A stretch of DNA of 64,000 nt from assembly GCA_023420415.1 (NCBI GenBank), contig JAEZWF010000026.1, positions 62,001 to 126,000 of the forward strand. The letters run 5' to 3'. Origin of the DNA: Actinomycetes bacterium (GTDB lineage Bacteria; Actinomycetota; Actinomycetes; Actinomycetales; Dermatophilaceae). A program made the position numbers and the translations under genes. Below the pieces are notes generated by a model, which was given only the letters and a program-made list of their open reading frames with translations, made no database searches and had not been told where the DNA came from. Positions 1 through 9,377 of the stretch are shown here, piece after piece. How positions within the stretch are numbered: position 1 is the first letter of the stretch; each line of letters starts with the position of its first letter.

Positions 1-548
1 CGCCGTCGGTCGTGCGGCTGCGCCAGGTCGCGCGACCCCACCTCAACCAGGTCGTCGCCGAGACCGGTGAGTCGTGCAACGTCCAGGTCCTGGCCGGCCA
101 GCAGGCCCACGTCGTCGCCTACGTCGAGGGTCCGGGCTGGCTGCGCGTGGGCGACCGGTTCACCCGCGAGTGGGATGCGTGGCTGACCTCGGGTGGGCGA
201 ATCCTGTTGTCCCAGCTGGGAGATGACGAACTGGCCGAACGACTGCCGTCCTGGCCCGCCGCCCGCGTCGAACGCCTCCAGCGCGAGCTCGAGGTGTGCC
301 GGCGGCGCGGCTACGCGGTCAACGACCAGCACACCGAGGACGGCGTGACCGCCCTCGCCGTCCTCGTGCGGGCGCCCCAAGGTATGCCGCTCGCGGCCAT
401 CGCGCTCGCGCTGCCGACGCCGCGCTTCGACCGCGACCTCGTCCCCGCGTGGGTGGGCGCCCTGTCGGCTGCATCCGCCCAGATCACGCGCGATCTCGGC
501 GGCGCGCACGCGGCATACGACGCGCTGGGGGCGAGCCCGCGAGGGTGA
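1..548 (+). CDS. IclR-family transcriptional regulator, C-terminal part (5' end outside window)
   Basis: The frame is open from the window edge to a TGA at 546-548, so this is the 3' part of a gene starting upstream; about 180 residues are visible. They match the IclR effector-binding domain: an L-x2-V-V-A-E-T-G-E start, a VGDRF-type segment, the 'RRRGYAVNDQ' stretch that precedes the last strands, and a final helix. The N-terminal winged helix is missing, so the target and ligand cannot be read. IclR proteins usually control catabolic or glyoxylate-shunt genes. Citrate synthase lies about 100 bp downstream on the same strand, which may be coincidence. Confidence 0.8.
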   Translation, partial: PSVVRLRQVARPHLNQVVAETGESCNVQVLAGQQAHVVAYVEGPGWLRVGDRFTREWDAWLTSGGRILLSQLGDDELAERLPSWPAARVERLQRELEVCRRRGYAVNDQHTEDGVTALAVLVRAPQGMPLAAIALALPTPRFDRDLVPAWVGALSAASAQITRDLGGAHAAYDALGASPRG

Positions 549-651
549 GGGCGGATTGTGGGGGCCCACGCACGGTGGGGTAGTTTCGAAGCGCGCGAGG
601 CGCACGACTTGAGGCAGCGCCCGCCCCCCGACGCACGTGAAGGATCGACGC

Positions 652-1941
<1,290 letters not shown>

Positions 1942-1998
1942 CCAACGCTTCACCTCTTCGACGCGCGCCGTTGACCTGGCGGTCCTAGCGTCTGGGGC

Positions 1999-3615
1999 AT
2001 GAGGCGTACCAGGGCAGCAGCAGTCGGCACGATCCTCCTTGGCGTCACCACCGCTCTCGCGAGTGCGCCGGTGTATGCCGCGTCGCCGCCTTCCCGGGCG
2101 GGCGTGGGCACCGCGCCTGCTCCCCTCGACCTCGGTCCGGCCGGGCTCGCGGAGAGCCGCACGTCGCGTGAGGTGCAGCCCGGGGTGACCTGGACGCGGA
2201 TCGTGCGCGGTGCGGCGGACCCGGCGGTGCGCTGGGTCGTCGAGGTGAGCATCCCGAGCGGGTCGACCAGCCCGGACCCGGACGCGCCTCCGCGGGCGAT
2301 CCAGGACGAGGCCAGCGCTGTCGCCTTCGCTGCGCAGCTGACCGCTGCCGGGTTCCCCGCCCGCGCCGAACGGGTGCTGCAGCCCGCCACGGCCGACGTG
2401 CCCGCTGGCGAGCTCGGGTGGAGGGTGCGCCTGGAGCGCACGTTCTCCACGCAGGCGGAGGCGAACGCCGAGAGTGCGCGGCTGCGCGCCGCCGGATTCA
2501 GCGGACGGGCCTGGTATGCCGGGTGGGACGGGACGTCGTCCGCCCGCGGACCGTGGACGGTCAACGTCGTGACCGTCGACCCCAAGCGGTTCAAGGGGGA
2601 GGTCGGCGGCACCTACGGTCCCGACCTGGAGAAGCGTGAGACGCCGAGCTGGCTGAACACCTACGAGAAGGCGGCAGTCACCCTCAACGCCGGCTTCTTC
2701 GTCTTCGACCCCAAGGCCGGTGCCGAAGGTGACCCGGCAGGCGCAGCTGTCTACGACGGCATACTCGAGTCCGAGCCCGTGGGCTCGCGGCCCGTCCTGC
2801 TGCTGGACCGAAAAGCCAAGCACACCAACGTCGTTCGTCCCACGTGGTCCGCGCAGGTGAGGTTGCCCAGCGGAGTGCGCGAGCTGGACGGCCTCAACCG
2901 AGTTCCCGGCCTGATCCGCAACTGCGGCGGCACCGCCGACGACGCACCGACCGCACTGCCGCTGCACGACGTCACGTGCACCGACCCCGACGAGCTGGTG
3001 GCCTTCACCCCTTCCTTCGGTGCCACGACGCCGAAGGGCGCCGGGGCCGAGGCCGTCCTCGACCGGCAGGGTCGGGTGGTGTCCGTCGCGGACAGCCGCG
3101 GGGTGGCGCTCACGGTCGGACAGCGCTCGATCCAGGGCACCGGCTCCGACGCCGGGCTCGTGGCGAGCCTGCGTCCGGGGCAGCGGGTCCGGGTCGACAC
3201 CGAGCTGCGCGCCGGTGGTCGGCCCCTGGCCAAGAAGGGCACCGCGGTCATCAACGGCGGCCCGGAGCTGGTGCGCGACGGCCAGGTGCACATCACCCAG
3301 CAGCAGGACGGCATGGTGCACCCGGGTGAGCCGAGCTTCGCCTACGGCTGGGTGCTGCAGCGCAACCCGCGCACCTTCGCCGGGGTCGACGCCGCCGGAC
3401 GCACCATGTTCGTGACGGTCGACGGGCGACAGCTGGGCGAGCTGGGCCTGTCGATCCCGGAGACGGCGGCGGTCGCCCGGTCGCTGGGCATGGTCGAGGC
3501 CCTGAATCTCGACGGCGGCGGCTCGACGGCGCTCGTCGTCGACGACCGGCTGGTGTCCAACCCGTCGGACGCGGCGGGTGAACGCGCCGTGGGTGACGCC
3601 ATCTTCATCCGCTGA
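1999..3615 (+). CDS. Secreted phosphodiester glycosidase (NAGPA-type) with SPOR-like N-terminal half
   Basis: 538 residues. A Sec signal peptide ends near residue 28 (cleavage after VYA). Next comes a region with two 'A-x-A-x2-L-x2-AGF' repeats resembling SPOR peptidoglycan-binding units, roughly residues 90-180. The C-terminal NAGPA (phosphodiester glycosidase) domain follows, recognised by LNAGFF near 230 and NLDGGGSTALVV near 500, with the usual 'NPSD...ER-V-DAIFI' ending. Such proteins are exported and probably act on cell-wall or exopolysaccharide phosphodiester-linked sugars; the substrate is unknown. TAGCGT (1986-1991) lies 7 nt before the ATG and there is no clear ribosome binding site, so the mRNA is probably leaderless. 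Confidence 0.85.
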   Translation: MRRTRAAAVGTILLGVTTALASAPVYAASPPSRAGVGTAPAPLDLGPAGLAESRTSREVQPGVTWTRIVRGAADPAVRWVVEVSIPSGSTSPDPDAPPRAIQDEASAVAFAAQLTAAGFPARAERVLQPATADVPAGELGWRVRLERTFSTQAEANAESARLRAAGFSGRAWYAGWDGTSSARGPWTVNVVTVDPKRFKGEVGGTYGPDLEKRETPSWLNTYEKAAVTLNAGFFVFDPKAGAEGDPAGAAVYDGILESEPVGSRPVLLLDRKAKHTNVVRPTWSAQVRLPSGVRELDGLNRVPGLIRNCGGTADDAPTALPLHDVTCTDPDELVAFTPSFGATTPKGAGAEAVLDRQGRVVSVADSRGVALTVGQRSIQGTGSDAGLVASLRPGQRVRVDTELRAGGRPLAKKGTAVINGGPELVRDGQVHITQQQDGMVHPGEPSFAYGWVLQRNPRTFAGVDAAGRTMFVTVDGRQLGELGLSIPETAAVARSLGMVEALNLDGGGSTALVVDDRLVSNPSDAAGERAVGDAIFIR

Positions 3616-3651
3616 GGACGCCTCGCCGGCAGCCGGGGAGGGCGTGGCCGG

Positions 3652-4539
3652 TCAGGGGAAGGTGACGGTCACCGTCGACGCACCCGCCGAGCTGCCCTTG
3701 ACCGGCTGCCACTCCCAGCCGTCGGAGTCACGCGTCCGCGTCCACTGGCGATCGCCGACCCGCACCTTCGTGGCGCCGAACTGCGAGGCCTTCGCCACGG
3801 CATACGCACCCGCCGCCCAGGCCTCCCGCTCGGACGGCGCGGCCACCCGCACCGTCCTGCCGGCGACCGTCGCCTTGGCGCCCTGCTCGGCCGCCAGCGC
3901 CTCGGCGAGTGCCGCGGGCTTGCCCTCGGTGGCGTCGTCGAGGCGGCAGCCGAGGCCAGCAGGGGAGTGCCCCATGAGGGTCGACGCGAGGGCCCGGCCC
4001 TCCTGCTCGTGGTCGGCATACGCCTCGGGGTAGGCGCTCTTCTGCACCCGCTGGGCGATCTCGGTGATGCGCATGCCCTCGTAGCCCTTGATCTTGACGA
4101 GGGCGTCGTAGAACTTGTTCGTCGCGTAGACCGGGTCGAGGATCTGCTCGACGGTGCCCCACCCCTGGCTCGGCCGTTGCTGGAAGAGCCCGACGGAGTC
4201 GCGGTCGCCGTAGCGCAGGTTGCGCAGCTTGGACTCCTGGATCGCGGTGGCGATGGCGATCGTGGCGGCGCGCGCGGGCAGGCCCCGCTTCTCGGCGATC
4301 GCCGCAATCGTTGCCGCGTATGCCGTCTGGCTGGGGTCGAAGGTCACGCTCTGGTCCAGCGCGGTCGCCTGGCAGCGAGGCCCACCGAAGTTGTGCCGGA
4401 CCCCTTGGATACCGATCACTCCGGCCACGACGAGCCCGATTGCGAACGCCAGCAACACGATCCGCGTGACGAGCTTGCGCAGCCTGGGGTGGTGGTGCTC
4501 CTCAGCGAGGACGACACCGCCGCGGTTCTTCGGGGGCAT
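3652..4539 (-). CDS. Membrane-anchored lysozyme/transglycosylase-like protein
   Basis: 295 residues with a single N-terminal transmembrane segment (about 27-50), so the rest is extracytoplasmic. Residues about 85-170 look like a degenerate transglycosylase (SLT/lysozyme-like) fold: IAIATAIQESKLRNL with the likely catalytic Glu, then GDRDSVGLFQQRPSQGWG and a 'DPVYATNKFYDAL' helix. The last third, about 200-295, is not recognised. Actinobacterial relatives are often labelled 'hypothetical' or, misleadingly, 'heavy metal transporter'. The start lies 3 nt downstream of the dapD stop, so the two are probably co-transcribed, which links it loosely to peptidoglycan metabolism. Enzymatic activity is inferred. 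Confidence 0.7.
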   Translation of the reverse strand: MPPKNRGGVVLAEEHHHPRLRKLVTRIVLLAFAIGLVVAGVIGIQGVRHNFGGPRCQATALDQSVTFDPSQTAYAATIAAIAEKRGLPARAATIAIATAIQESKLRNLRYGDRDSVGLFQQRPSQGWGTVEQILDPVYATNKFYDALVKIKGYEGMRITEIAQRVQKSAYPEAYADHEQEGRALASTLMGHSPAGLGCRLDDATEGKPAALAEALAAEQGAKATVAGRTVRVAAPSEREAWAAGAYAVAKASQFGATKVRVGDRQWTRTRDSDGWEWQPVKGSSAGASTVTVTFP

Positions 4540-4542
4540 GGA

Positions 4543-5475
4543 TCAGTCGTTGGCGTGCAGCGCCGAGTTGAGCACGATGCCGTGCCCGTCGCGCGCCCTG
4601 GCCTCGACGGTGCCGGTCACCGAGTTGCGCAGGAAGAGCAGGTTCGACTGGCCGGACAGCTCCCGCGCCTTGACGACGCGGCCGTCGGTCAGCGTGACCT
4701 TGGTGCCGGCGGTGAGGTAGAGCCCCGCCTCGACGACGCAGTCGTCACCGAGCGCGATGCCGAGCCCGGCCTCGGCGCCGAGCAGGCAGCGCTGGCCGAT
4801 GCTGACGCGTTCGGTGCCGCCGCCGGACAGCGTGCCCATCGTCGAGGCGCCGCCACCGATGTCGGAGCCGTCACCGACGACGACGCCCTGGCTGATGCGG
4901 CCCTCCACCATCGACGACCCGAGGGTGCCGGCGTTGAAGTTGACGAAGCCCTCGTGCATCACCGTGGTGCCCGGCGCGAGGTGGGCGCCGAGCCGGACGC
5001 GGTCGGCGTCACCGATGCGCACCCCGGCTGGGACGACGTAGTCGACCATGCGGGGGAACTTGTCGACGCCGAGCACCTGCACCGGCCCGCGGCCACGCAT
5101 CGCGGCCCGTGTCAGCTCGAATCCTTCGACGGCGCAAGGGCCCTGGGTGGTCCAGACGACGTTGACGAGCACTCCGAAGAGGCCGTCGAGGTTGACCGAG
5201 TTGGGTTCGACGAGGCAGTGCGACAGCAGGTGGAGGCGCAGGTAGGCGTCGGCGGGGTCGCCCGGTGCGGCGTCGAGGTCGACCTCGGTGGTGACCAGCT
5301 CACGGCGCACCTTGCGGACGTCGTCCTTGCCGACGAGGGTCTCGAGCTCGGCCGGCGGCTCGGCGTCGGCGGGGCGGTCTCCGAGGGCGGGAGCGGGGTA
5401 CCACGTGTCGAGGACCGACCCGTCCTCGTGGATCGTGGCCAGTCCGTGCCCCCAGGCGGTGCGCTCGCTGCTCAT
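4543..5475 (-). CDS. dapD: 2,3,4,5-tetrahydropyridine-2,6-dicarboxylate N-succinyltransferase
   Basis: Transfers succinyl from succinyl-CoA to tetrahydrodipicolinate in the meso-diaminopimelate/lysine pathway. The 310-residue protein matches the actinobacterial DapD type: an N-terminal alpha/beta domain, then a left-handed beta-helix built of hexapeptide repeats (from GVRIGDADRVRLGAHLAPGT through the GGGASTMGTLSGGG loop), then a short C-terminal tail. Translation probably starts at the leaderless ATG 5475: TAGGCT sits 6 nt upstream and no Shine-Dalgarno is visible. It is divergent from dapE, with a long palindrome in the 230-bp gap. Confidence 0.95.
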   Translation of the reverse strand: MSSERTAWGHGLATIHEDGSVLDTWYPAPALGDRPADAEPPAELETLVGKDDVRKVRRELVTTEVDLDAAPGDPADAYLRLHLLSHCLVEPNSVNLDGLFGVLVNVVWTTQGPCAVEGFELTRAAMRGRGPVQVLGVDKFPRMVDYVVPAGVRIGDADRVRLGAHLAPGTTVMHEGFVNFNAGTLGSSMVEGRISQGVVVGDGSDIGGGASTMGTLSGGGTERVSIGQRCLLGAEAGLGIALGDDCVVEAGLYLTAGTKVTLTDGRVVKARELSGQSNLLFLRNSVTGTVEARARDGHGIVLNSALHAND

Positions 5476-5539
5476 GGGTCCCAGCCTAGAGGGCCGGTCT
5501 GAACACTCCCTGACGCCCCGCCCCCGCCCTGGTGTCCGC

Positions 5540-5608
5540 GAACTTTGGCCCAAACTTCGCTGGTGCGTGGAAGGTTCCGAGCACCAGGGAACTGTGGGCC
5601 AAAGTTCC
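5540..5608. repeat. Long imperfect palindrome in the dapD-dapE intergenic region
   Basis: Two arms of about 27 nt pair with few mismatches: GAACTTTGGCCCA at the outside, TGGTGC/GCACCA next to the loop, and a 14-nt loop at 5567-5580. It lies between divergently transcribed dapD and dapE, so it is not a conventional terminator for either. It may be a REP-like element or an mRNA or DNA structure affecting both promoters. The arms are less GC-rich than the surroundings. Confidence 0.75.
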
Positions 5609-5706
5609 GGGCGTGAGGACGCCGGGCGCGGGGACGCTGGGCGCGGGAGCCCCGGGAGCCGGGGAGGCGCGGGATCCGCTGGGAGGCACCGGATACCGTG
5701 GGCGCC

Positions 5707-6798
5707 ATGGCTGAACCCGCCCCCAGCACCCCGCCCGCGCTCGACCTGTCGGCCGACATCACGACCCTCACGGCGGCGCTGTGCGACATCGAGTCGGTGA
5801 GCCTCGACGAGGCCGCGGTCTGCGACGCCATCGAGGCGGCGCTGACCCCGCTCGACCACCTCACCCTCACCCGCATCGGCAACACCCTCGTCGCCCGCAC
5901 CGACCTCGGGCGCGACGAGCGGGTGGTGCTCGCCGGGCACATCGACACCGTGCCGCTCACCACCGACCCGGCCAACCTGCCCACCCAGCGGCGGGGCGAC
6001 GACCTGTGGGGACGTGGCACGGTCGACATGAAGGGCGGCGTCGCCGTCCAGCTCAAGGCGGCCCTCGTTACCGAGCCGAGCCGCGACCTGACCTTCGTGT
6101 TCTACGAGGGCGAGGAGATCGACAGCCAGTACAACGGGCTCCTGCACATCCACCAGCAGCGCCCCGACCTCATCGAGGACGCCGACTTCGCCGTGCTGCT
6201 CGAGCCGACCGGCTCCATCGTCGAGGGCGGCTGCAAGGGCACGCTGCGGGTCGAAGTCGTCACCAAGGGGATCGCCGCCCACAGCGCCCGTCCGTGGAAC
6301 GGCCACAACGCCATCCACGACGCGGCCGAGATCCTCGCCCGCCTCGCGGCATACGAGCCGGAAACCGTGACCGTCGACGGTCTGGAGTATCGCGAGGCGA
6401 TGAACGCCGTCGGCATCGCCGGCGGCATCGCGACCAACGTGATCCCCGACCGGTGCGTGGTGACGGTCAACTACCGCTACGCACCCGACAAGTCCGAGGA
6501 CGACGCACTCGCCGTGGTCAACCAGCTCTTCACCGACTTCGTCGTCGCCGTCAACGACAACGCGGGCGGAGCGCGCCCCGGGCTGGACCGACCGGCCGCC
6601 AAGGCGTTCGTCGAGGCGCTCGGCGTCGACGTCGTGGCCAAGCAGGGGTGGACCGACGTGGCCCGCTTCTCCGCGATGGGGGTGCCGGCCGTCAACTTCG
6701 GGCCGGGCGACCCCAACCTCGCCCACCACGACGAGGAGCGGGTGCCCGTGGCCCAGCTCGAGTCCGCCGAGGCCGCGCTGCTGCGGTGGCTGGCGTAG
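5707..6798 (+). CDS. dapE: Succinyl-diaminopimelate desuccinylase
   Basis: Zinc-dependent M20 amidohydrolase that removes succinate from N-succinyl-LL-diaminopimelate, following DapD and the aminotransferase. 363 residues. Metal and catalytic motifs are in order: GHIDTVP (His78, Asp80), GRGTVDMKGG with the bridging Asp, YEGEEID with the Glu pair, LEPTGSIVEGGCKGT, and a C-terminal NLAHHDEE histidine. ATG 5707 is preferred over GTG 5698 because TACCGT (5694-5699) lies exactly 7 nt before it, as in other leaderless genes here. The LOG-family gene follows after 13 nt. Confidence 0.95.
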   Translation: MAEPAPSTPPALDLSADITTLTAALCDIESVSLDEAAVCDAIEAALTPLDHLTLTRIGNTLVARTDLGRDERVVLAGHIDTVPLTTDPANLPTQRRGDDLWGRGTVDMKGGVAVQLKAALVTEPSRDLTFVFYEGEEIDSQYNGLLHIHQQRPDLIEDADFAVLLEPTGSIVEGGCKGTLRVEVVTKGIAAHSARPWNGHNAIHDAAEILARLAAYEPETVTVDGLEYREAMNAVGIAGGIATNVIPDRCVVTVNYRYAPDKSEDDALAVVNQLFTDFVVAVNDNAGGARPGLDRPAAKAFVEALGVDVVAKQGWTDVARFSAMGVPAVNFGPGDPNLAHHDEERVPVAQLESAEAALLRWLA

Positions 6799-6811
6799 GT
6801 AGGTTGGCGAC

Positions 6812-7657
6812 GTGAGCGACAAGCGCAGCGACGACAAGCCGGCCGACGGCCAGACCGACGACCTGACCCAGACCAGCGGCGCCACCGAGCGCGACTACGA
6901 CTACCACACGGGCCCGGTCACGCTGCGCGGTTCGCGCGTGCCCGGCACGACGACCGACCAGCGCCTCCTCGACAGCCGCGGCCCGAGCGACTGGGTGCAC
7001 ACCGACCCGTGGCGGGTGCTGCGCATCCAGAGCGAGTTCGTCGAGGGCTTCGGTGCGCTGGCCGAGCTCGGCCCCGCGGTGTCGGTGTTCGGGTCGGCGC
7101 GCACCAAGCCCGACAGCCCGTTCTACGAGCTGGGCATCGAGGTCGGTCGCCGACTCGTCGAGGCCGGGTATGCCGTGATCACCGGTGGCGGGCCGGGCGC
7201 CATGGAAGCGGCCAACAAGGGCGCCCGAGACGCGGGTGGGGACAGCGTCGGCCTCGGCATCGAGCTGCCCTTCGAGCAGGGCCTCAACGAGTACGTCAAC
7301 CTCGGCGTCAACTTCCGCTACTTCTTCGCGCGCAAGACGATGTTCGTCAAGTACGCCCAGGGCTTCATCGTCCTGCCCGGCGGCTTCGGCACCCTGGACG
7401 AGCTGTTCGAGGCGATCACGCTGGTGCAGACCCAGAAGGTCACGTCCTTCCCGATCGTGCTGATGGGCCGTGAGTACTGGTCGGGCCTGTTCGAGTGGCT
7501 GCGCGGCACCCTGCTCGCCGAGGGCATGGTCGCGGCCAAGGACATCGACCTGCTCCACCTCACCGACAGCGTCGACGAGGCCATCGACATCATCGTCGCC
7601 GCCGACAGGCACGCGGAGGGCGCGGCGCCCGCGGTCACGCCCAAGCGCCCCGAGTAG
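6812..7657 (+). CDS. LOG-family (TIGR00730) Rossmann-fold protein
   Basis: 281 residues. After a 50-residue charged N-terminus comes the lysine-decarboxylase-like Rossmann fold: VSVFGSARTKP, ITGGGPGAMEAAN and the signature PGGFGTLDELFE. Members of this family are cytokinin-riboside 5'-monophosphate phosphoribohydrolases or related nucleotide-cleaving enzymes, not lysine decarboxylases; the physiological substrate here is unknown. TAGGTT (6800-6805) lies 6 nt before GTG 6812, which suggests a leaderless message although dapE ends just upstream. In mycobacteria a LOG gene also follows dapE, supporting an ancient cluster. Confidence 0.88.
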   Translation: MSDKRSDDKPADGQTDDLTQTSGATERDYDYHTGPVTLRGSRVPGTTTDQRLLDSRGPSDWVHTDPWRVLRIQSEFVEGFGALAELGPAVSVFGSARTKPDSPFYELGIEVGRRLVEAGYAVITGGGPGAMEAANKGARDAGGDSVGLGIELPFEQGLNEYVNLGVNFRYFFARKTMFVKYAQGFIVLPGGFGTLDELFEAITLVQTQKVTSFPIVLMGREYWSGLFEWLRGTLLAEGMVAAKDIDLLHLTDSVDEAIDIIVAADRHAEGAAPAVTPKRPE

Positions 7658-7720
7658 ACCGCCTGCGGCCCCAGCGTGCGACCCATGGACGCGAGAGCCC
7701 GTCCCGGGGGACAATGACGC

Positions 7721-7963
7721 ATGGCCCTGGTCTCCCCGCTCCCACGTCACGGCGATGTCGTCGTGGGCCGCGACGTGGCCGGGCGCACGCTGCGCATCTC
7801 GGGCCACCCCGGCACCGCCCGGGTCGTGCTGTCGATCTGGCAGGACACCGTGTGCAAGGCGACGGTGCGCCTCGACGTCGACGACGTGCCGCACGTGGTC
7901 GAGCTGATCACCCGGGCCGCGATCACCCCAGCCGACGAGGCCGAGGCGGGACACGCGGGCTGA
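7721..7963 (+). CDS. Small conserved-type hypothetical protein
   Basis: 80 residues with no signal peptide or membrane segment. The sequence predicts a small beta-rich domain: 'VVVGRDVAGRTLRISGHP', then 'VVLSIWQDTVCKATVRLDVDDV' and a C-terminal helix. I do not recognise the family. Coding is supported by codon pattern (third-position GC), its place in a same-strand series between the LOG gene and the DivIVA-domain gene, and a GACAAT hexamer 5 nt before the ATG. One cysteine is present. No function can be assigned. Confidence 0.6.
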   Translation: MALVSPLPRHGDVVVGRDVAGRTLRISGHPGTARVVLSIWQDTVCKATVRLDVDDVPHVVELITRAAITPADEAEAGHAG

Positions 7964-8001
7964 ATGTGCCACGCACAGTCTGACGTGCGACGATCAGCCG
8001 C

Positions 8002-8310
8002 GTGATCTGGGTGTTCTTCATCGTGATGGCCGTGGTGGTGGTCGGCGGCTTCGTCGCGCTGCTCACCGGTCGCCTCGGCTACGACCCCATGGCGCCGGCC
8101 ACCACGACCCAGTCCGCGCCGATCCTCTCCGACGAGATCGCCGCGAGCGAGATCCCCACGATCCGGTTCGACACCGCCCTGCGCGGCTACCGCATGGACC
8201 AGGTCGACGCGGTGCTCGACCGGCTCCAGGACCGCATCGAGGAGCTCGAGGCCGAGCGCGTGCGGGCCGACCGGGTGACGGACGAGCCGGGTCCGGGCCC
8301 CACCGCCTGA
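8002..8310 (+). CDS. DivIVA-domain membrane protein
   Basis: 102 residues: one N-terminal transmembrane segment (about 2-22), then a short DivIVA-like motif 'IPTIRFDTALRGYRMDQVDAVLDR' (reported in two parts: IPTIRFDTALRGYRM and DQVDAVLDR) and a short coiled coil. The GYR-MDQVD pattern is typical of actinobacterial DivIVA-domain proteins involved in polar growth or septation. A comparable gene sits near tag and DUF3117 in mycobacteria. Start GTG 8002 has GACGAT 7 nt upstream. It ends 3 nt before the SRPBCC gene, so the two are probably co-transcribed. Confidence 0.78.
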   Translation: MIWVFFIVMAVVVVGGFVALLTGRLGYDPMAPATTTQSAPILSDEIAASEIPTIRFDTALRGYRMDQVDAVLDRLQDRIEELEAERVRADRVTDEPGPGPTA

Positions 8311-8313
8311 ACC

Positions 8314-8784
8314 ATGGCTGCGCTCCACCTGACCCGCGACTCCACGGCACCACCCACGGTGCTGTGGGACGTCGTCACGGACTTCGCGGCATACCAACGC
8401 TGGATGCCGGTGACCACGATGCGACTCGACCCGGGCACCCGGCGACCCGGCTGGGGGTTCGCCGCGCGCAGCGGCGTGGGACCGGTCGGCTTCACCGACC
8501 CGATGCTCCTCACCGCGTGGGAGCCGCCCAGCGACGGCCGCGCCGGGCACTTCCGCGTCGTCAAGACCGGTGCGCTGCTCGGTGGGTGGGTCGACGCGCG
8601 CGTCGAGCCGCGTGGCGGCGGCAGCCGCCTGGTGTGGGACCAGGACCTCGTCGTGCGGCCGCTGCCCCTGAAGTCGCTGACCGCGCCGGTCCTCACGGCC
8701 GCAGGTGAGCTGCTCTACGGACGCGCGCTCGACGCCATCGTCGCCGAGGCCGACCGTGCCGCCGCCCGGGGGACGGGCCGGTGA
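8314..8784 (+). CDS. SRPBCC-family protein (polyketide cyclase/dehydrase-like)
   Basis: 156 residues forming a START-like helix-grip fold. It has 'STAPPTVLWDVVTDFAAYQRWMP' features (the VWDVVTDFA..W.P start), a central 'VGPVGFTDPMLLTAWEPP' stretch and a long C-terminal helix ending 'YGRALDAIVAEADRAA'. Such folds bind hydrophobic ligands, but no ligand can be read here. Its start is 3 nt after the DivIVA-domain gene and its stop overlaps the tag start by 4 nt (GTGA), giving a tight three-gene unit. Confidence 0.75.
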   Translation: MAALHLTRDSTAPPTVLWDVVTDFAAYQRWMPVTTMRLDPGTRRPGWGFAARSGVGPVGFTDPMLLTAWEPPSDGRAGHFRVVKTGALLGGWVDARVEPRGGGSRLVWDQDLVVRPLPLKSLTAPVLTAAGELLYGRALDAIVAEADRAAARGTGR

Positions 8785-9377
8785 GCGGCCTCGTCGTCGG
8801 CGAGGACGGCCTCGCCCGGTGCGCCTGGGGTGCGTCGACGCCGGAGTATGCCGTCTACCACGACACCGAGTGGGGCGTGCCGGTCCGTGGAGAGCAGGCG
8901 CTCTACGAACGGCTGACGCTCGAGGCGTTCCAGTCGGGCCTGGCGTGGATCACCATCCTGCGCAAGCGTGAGGCGTTCCGGGCGGCGTTCGCCGGTTTCG
9001 ACCCGGAGGTGGTTGCCGCCTTCGACGAGAGCGACCGTGACCGGCTCATGGCCGACGCCGGCATCGTGCGCAACCGGCTCAAGGTCAACGCCGCCATCGC
9101 CAACGCGGGTGCCGTCCTGCGGCTGCGCGAGCGCGGCGGGCTCGACGAGCTGATCTGGTCGCACGCGCCCGGCTCCCACCCCACACCGCAGACCCTCGCC
9201 GACGTGCCGGCCACGTCACCGGAGAGCATTGCCCTCGCAAAAGCGTTGAAGCGCAATGGATTTGTCTTCGTCGGACCCACGACGATGTATGCCGCGATGC
9301 AGGCGTGCGGGCTCGTCGACGACCACCTGGCCGGGTGCCACCGGTCCGGCCGCTCCCGGTCCGGCCTGTCCCGGTGA
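8781..9377 (+). CDS. tag: DNA-3-methyladenine glycosylase I
   Basis: Base-excision enzyme that removes 3-methyladenine from alkylated DNA. The 198-residue protein has the TAG signature: RCAWG and YHDTEWGVP near the N-terminus (a zinc-ligand Cys and His), AFQSGLAWITILRKR, and at the C-terminus FVGPTTMYAAMQACGLVDDH followed by GC, supplying the remaining zinc ligands. The start overlaps the preceding stop as GTGA. The stop overlaps the next start (TGATG), so translational coupling with the mannosyltransferase-like genes is likely. Confidence 0.92.
   Translation: MSGLVVGEDGLARCAWGASTPEYAVYHDTEWGVPVRGEQALYERLTLEAFQSGLAWITILRKREAFRAAFAGFDPEVVAAFDESDRDRLMADAGIVRNRLKVNAAIANAGAVLRLRERGGLDELIWSHAPGSHPTPQTLADVPATSPESIALAKALKRNGFVFVGPTTMYAAMQACGLVDDHLAGCHRSGRSRSGLSR

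Noticed and set aside
9305..9376. 24-residue N-terminal extension of the first mannosyltransferase-like protein
   Set aside because: It is the out-of-frame shadow of the tag C-terminus (Arg/Pro/Val repeats); ATG 9377 overlaps the tag stop and starts the first membrane helix directly.
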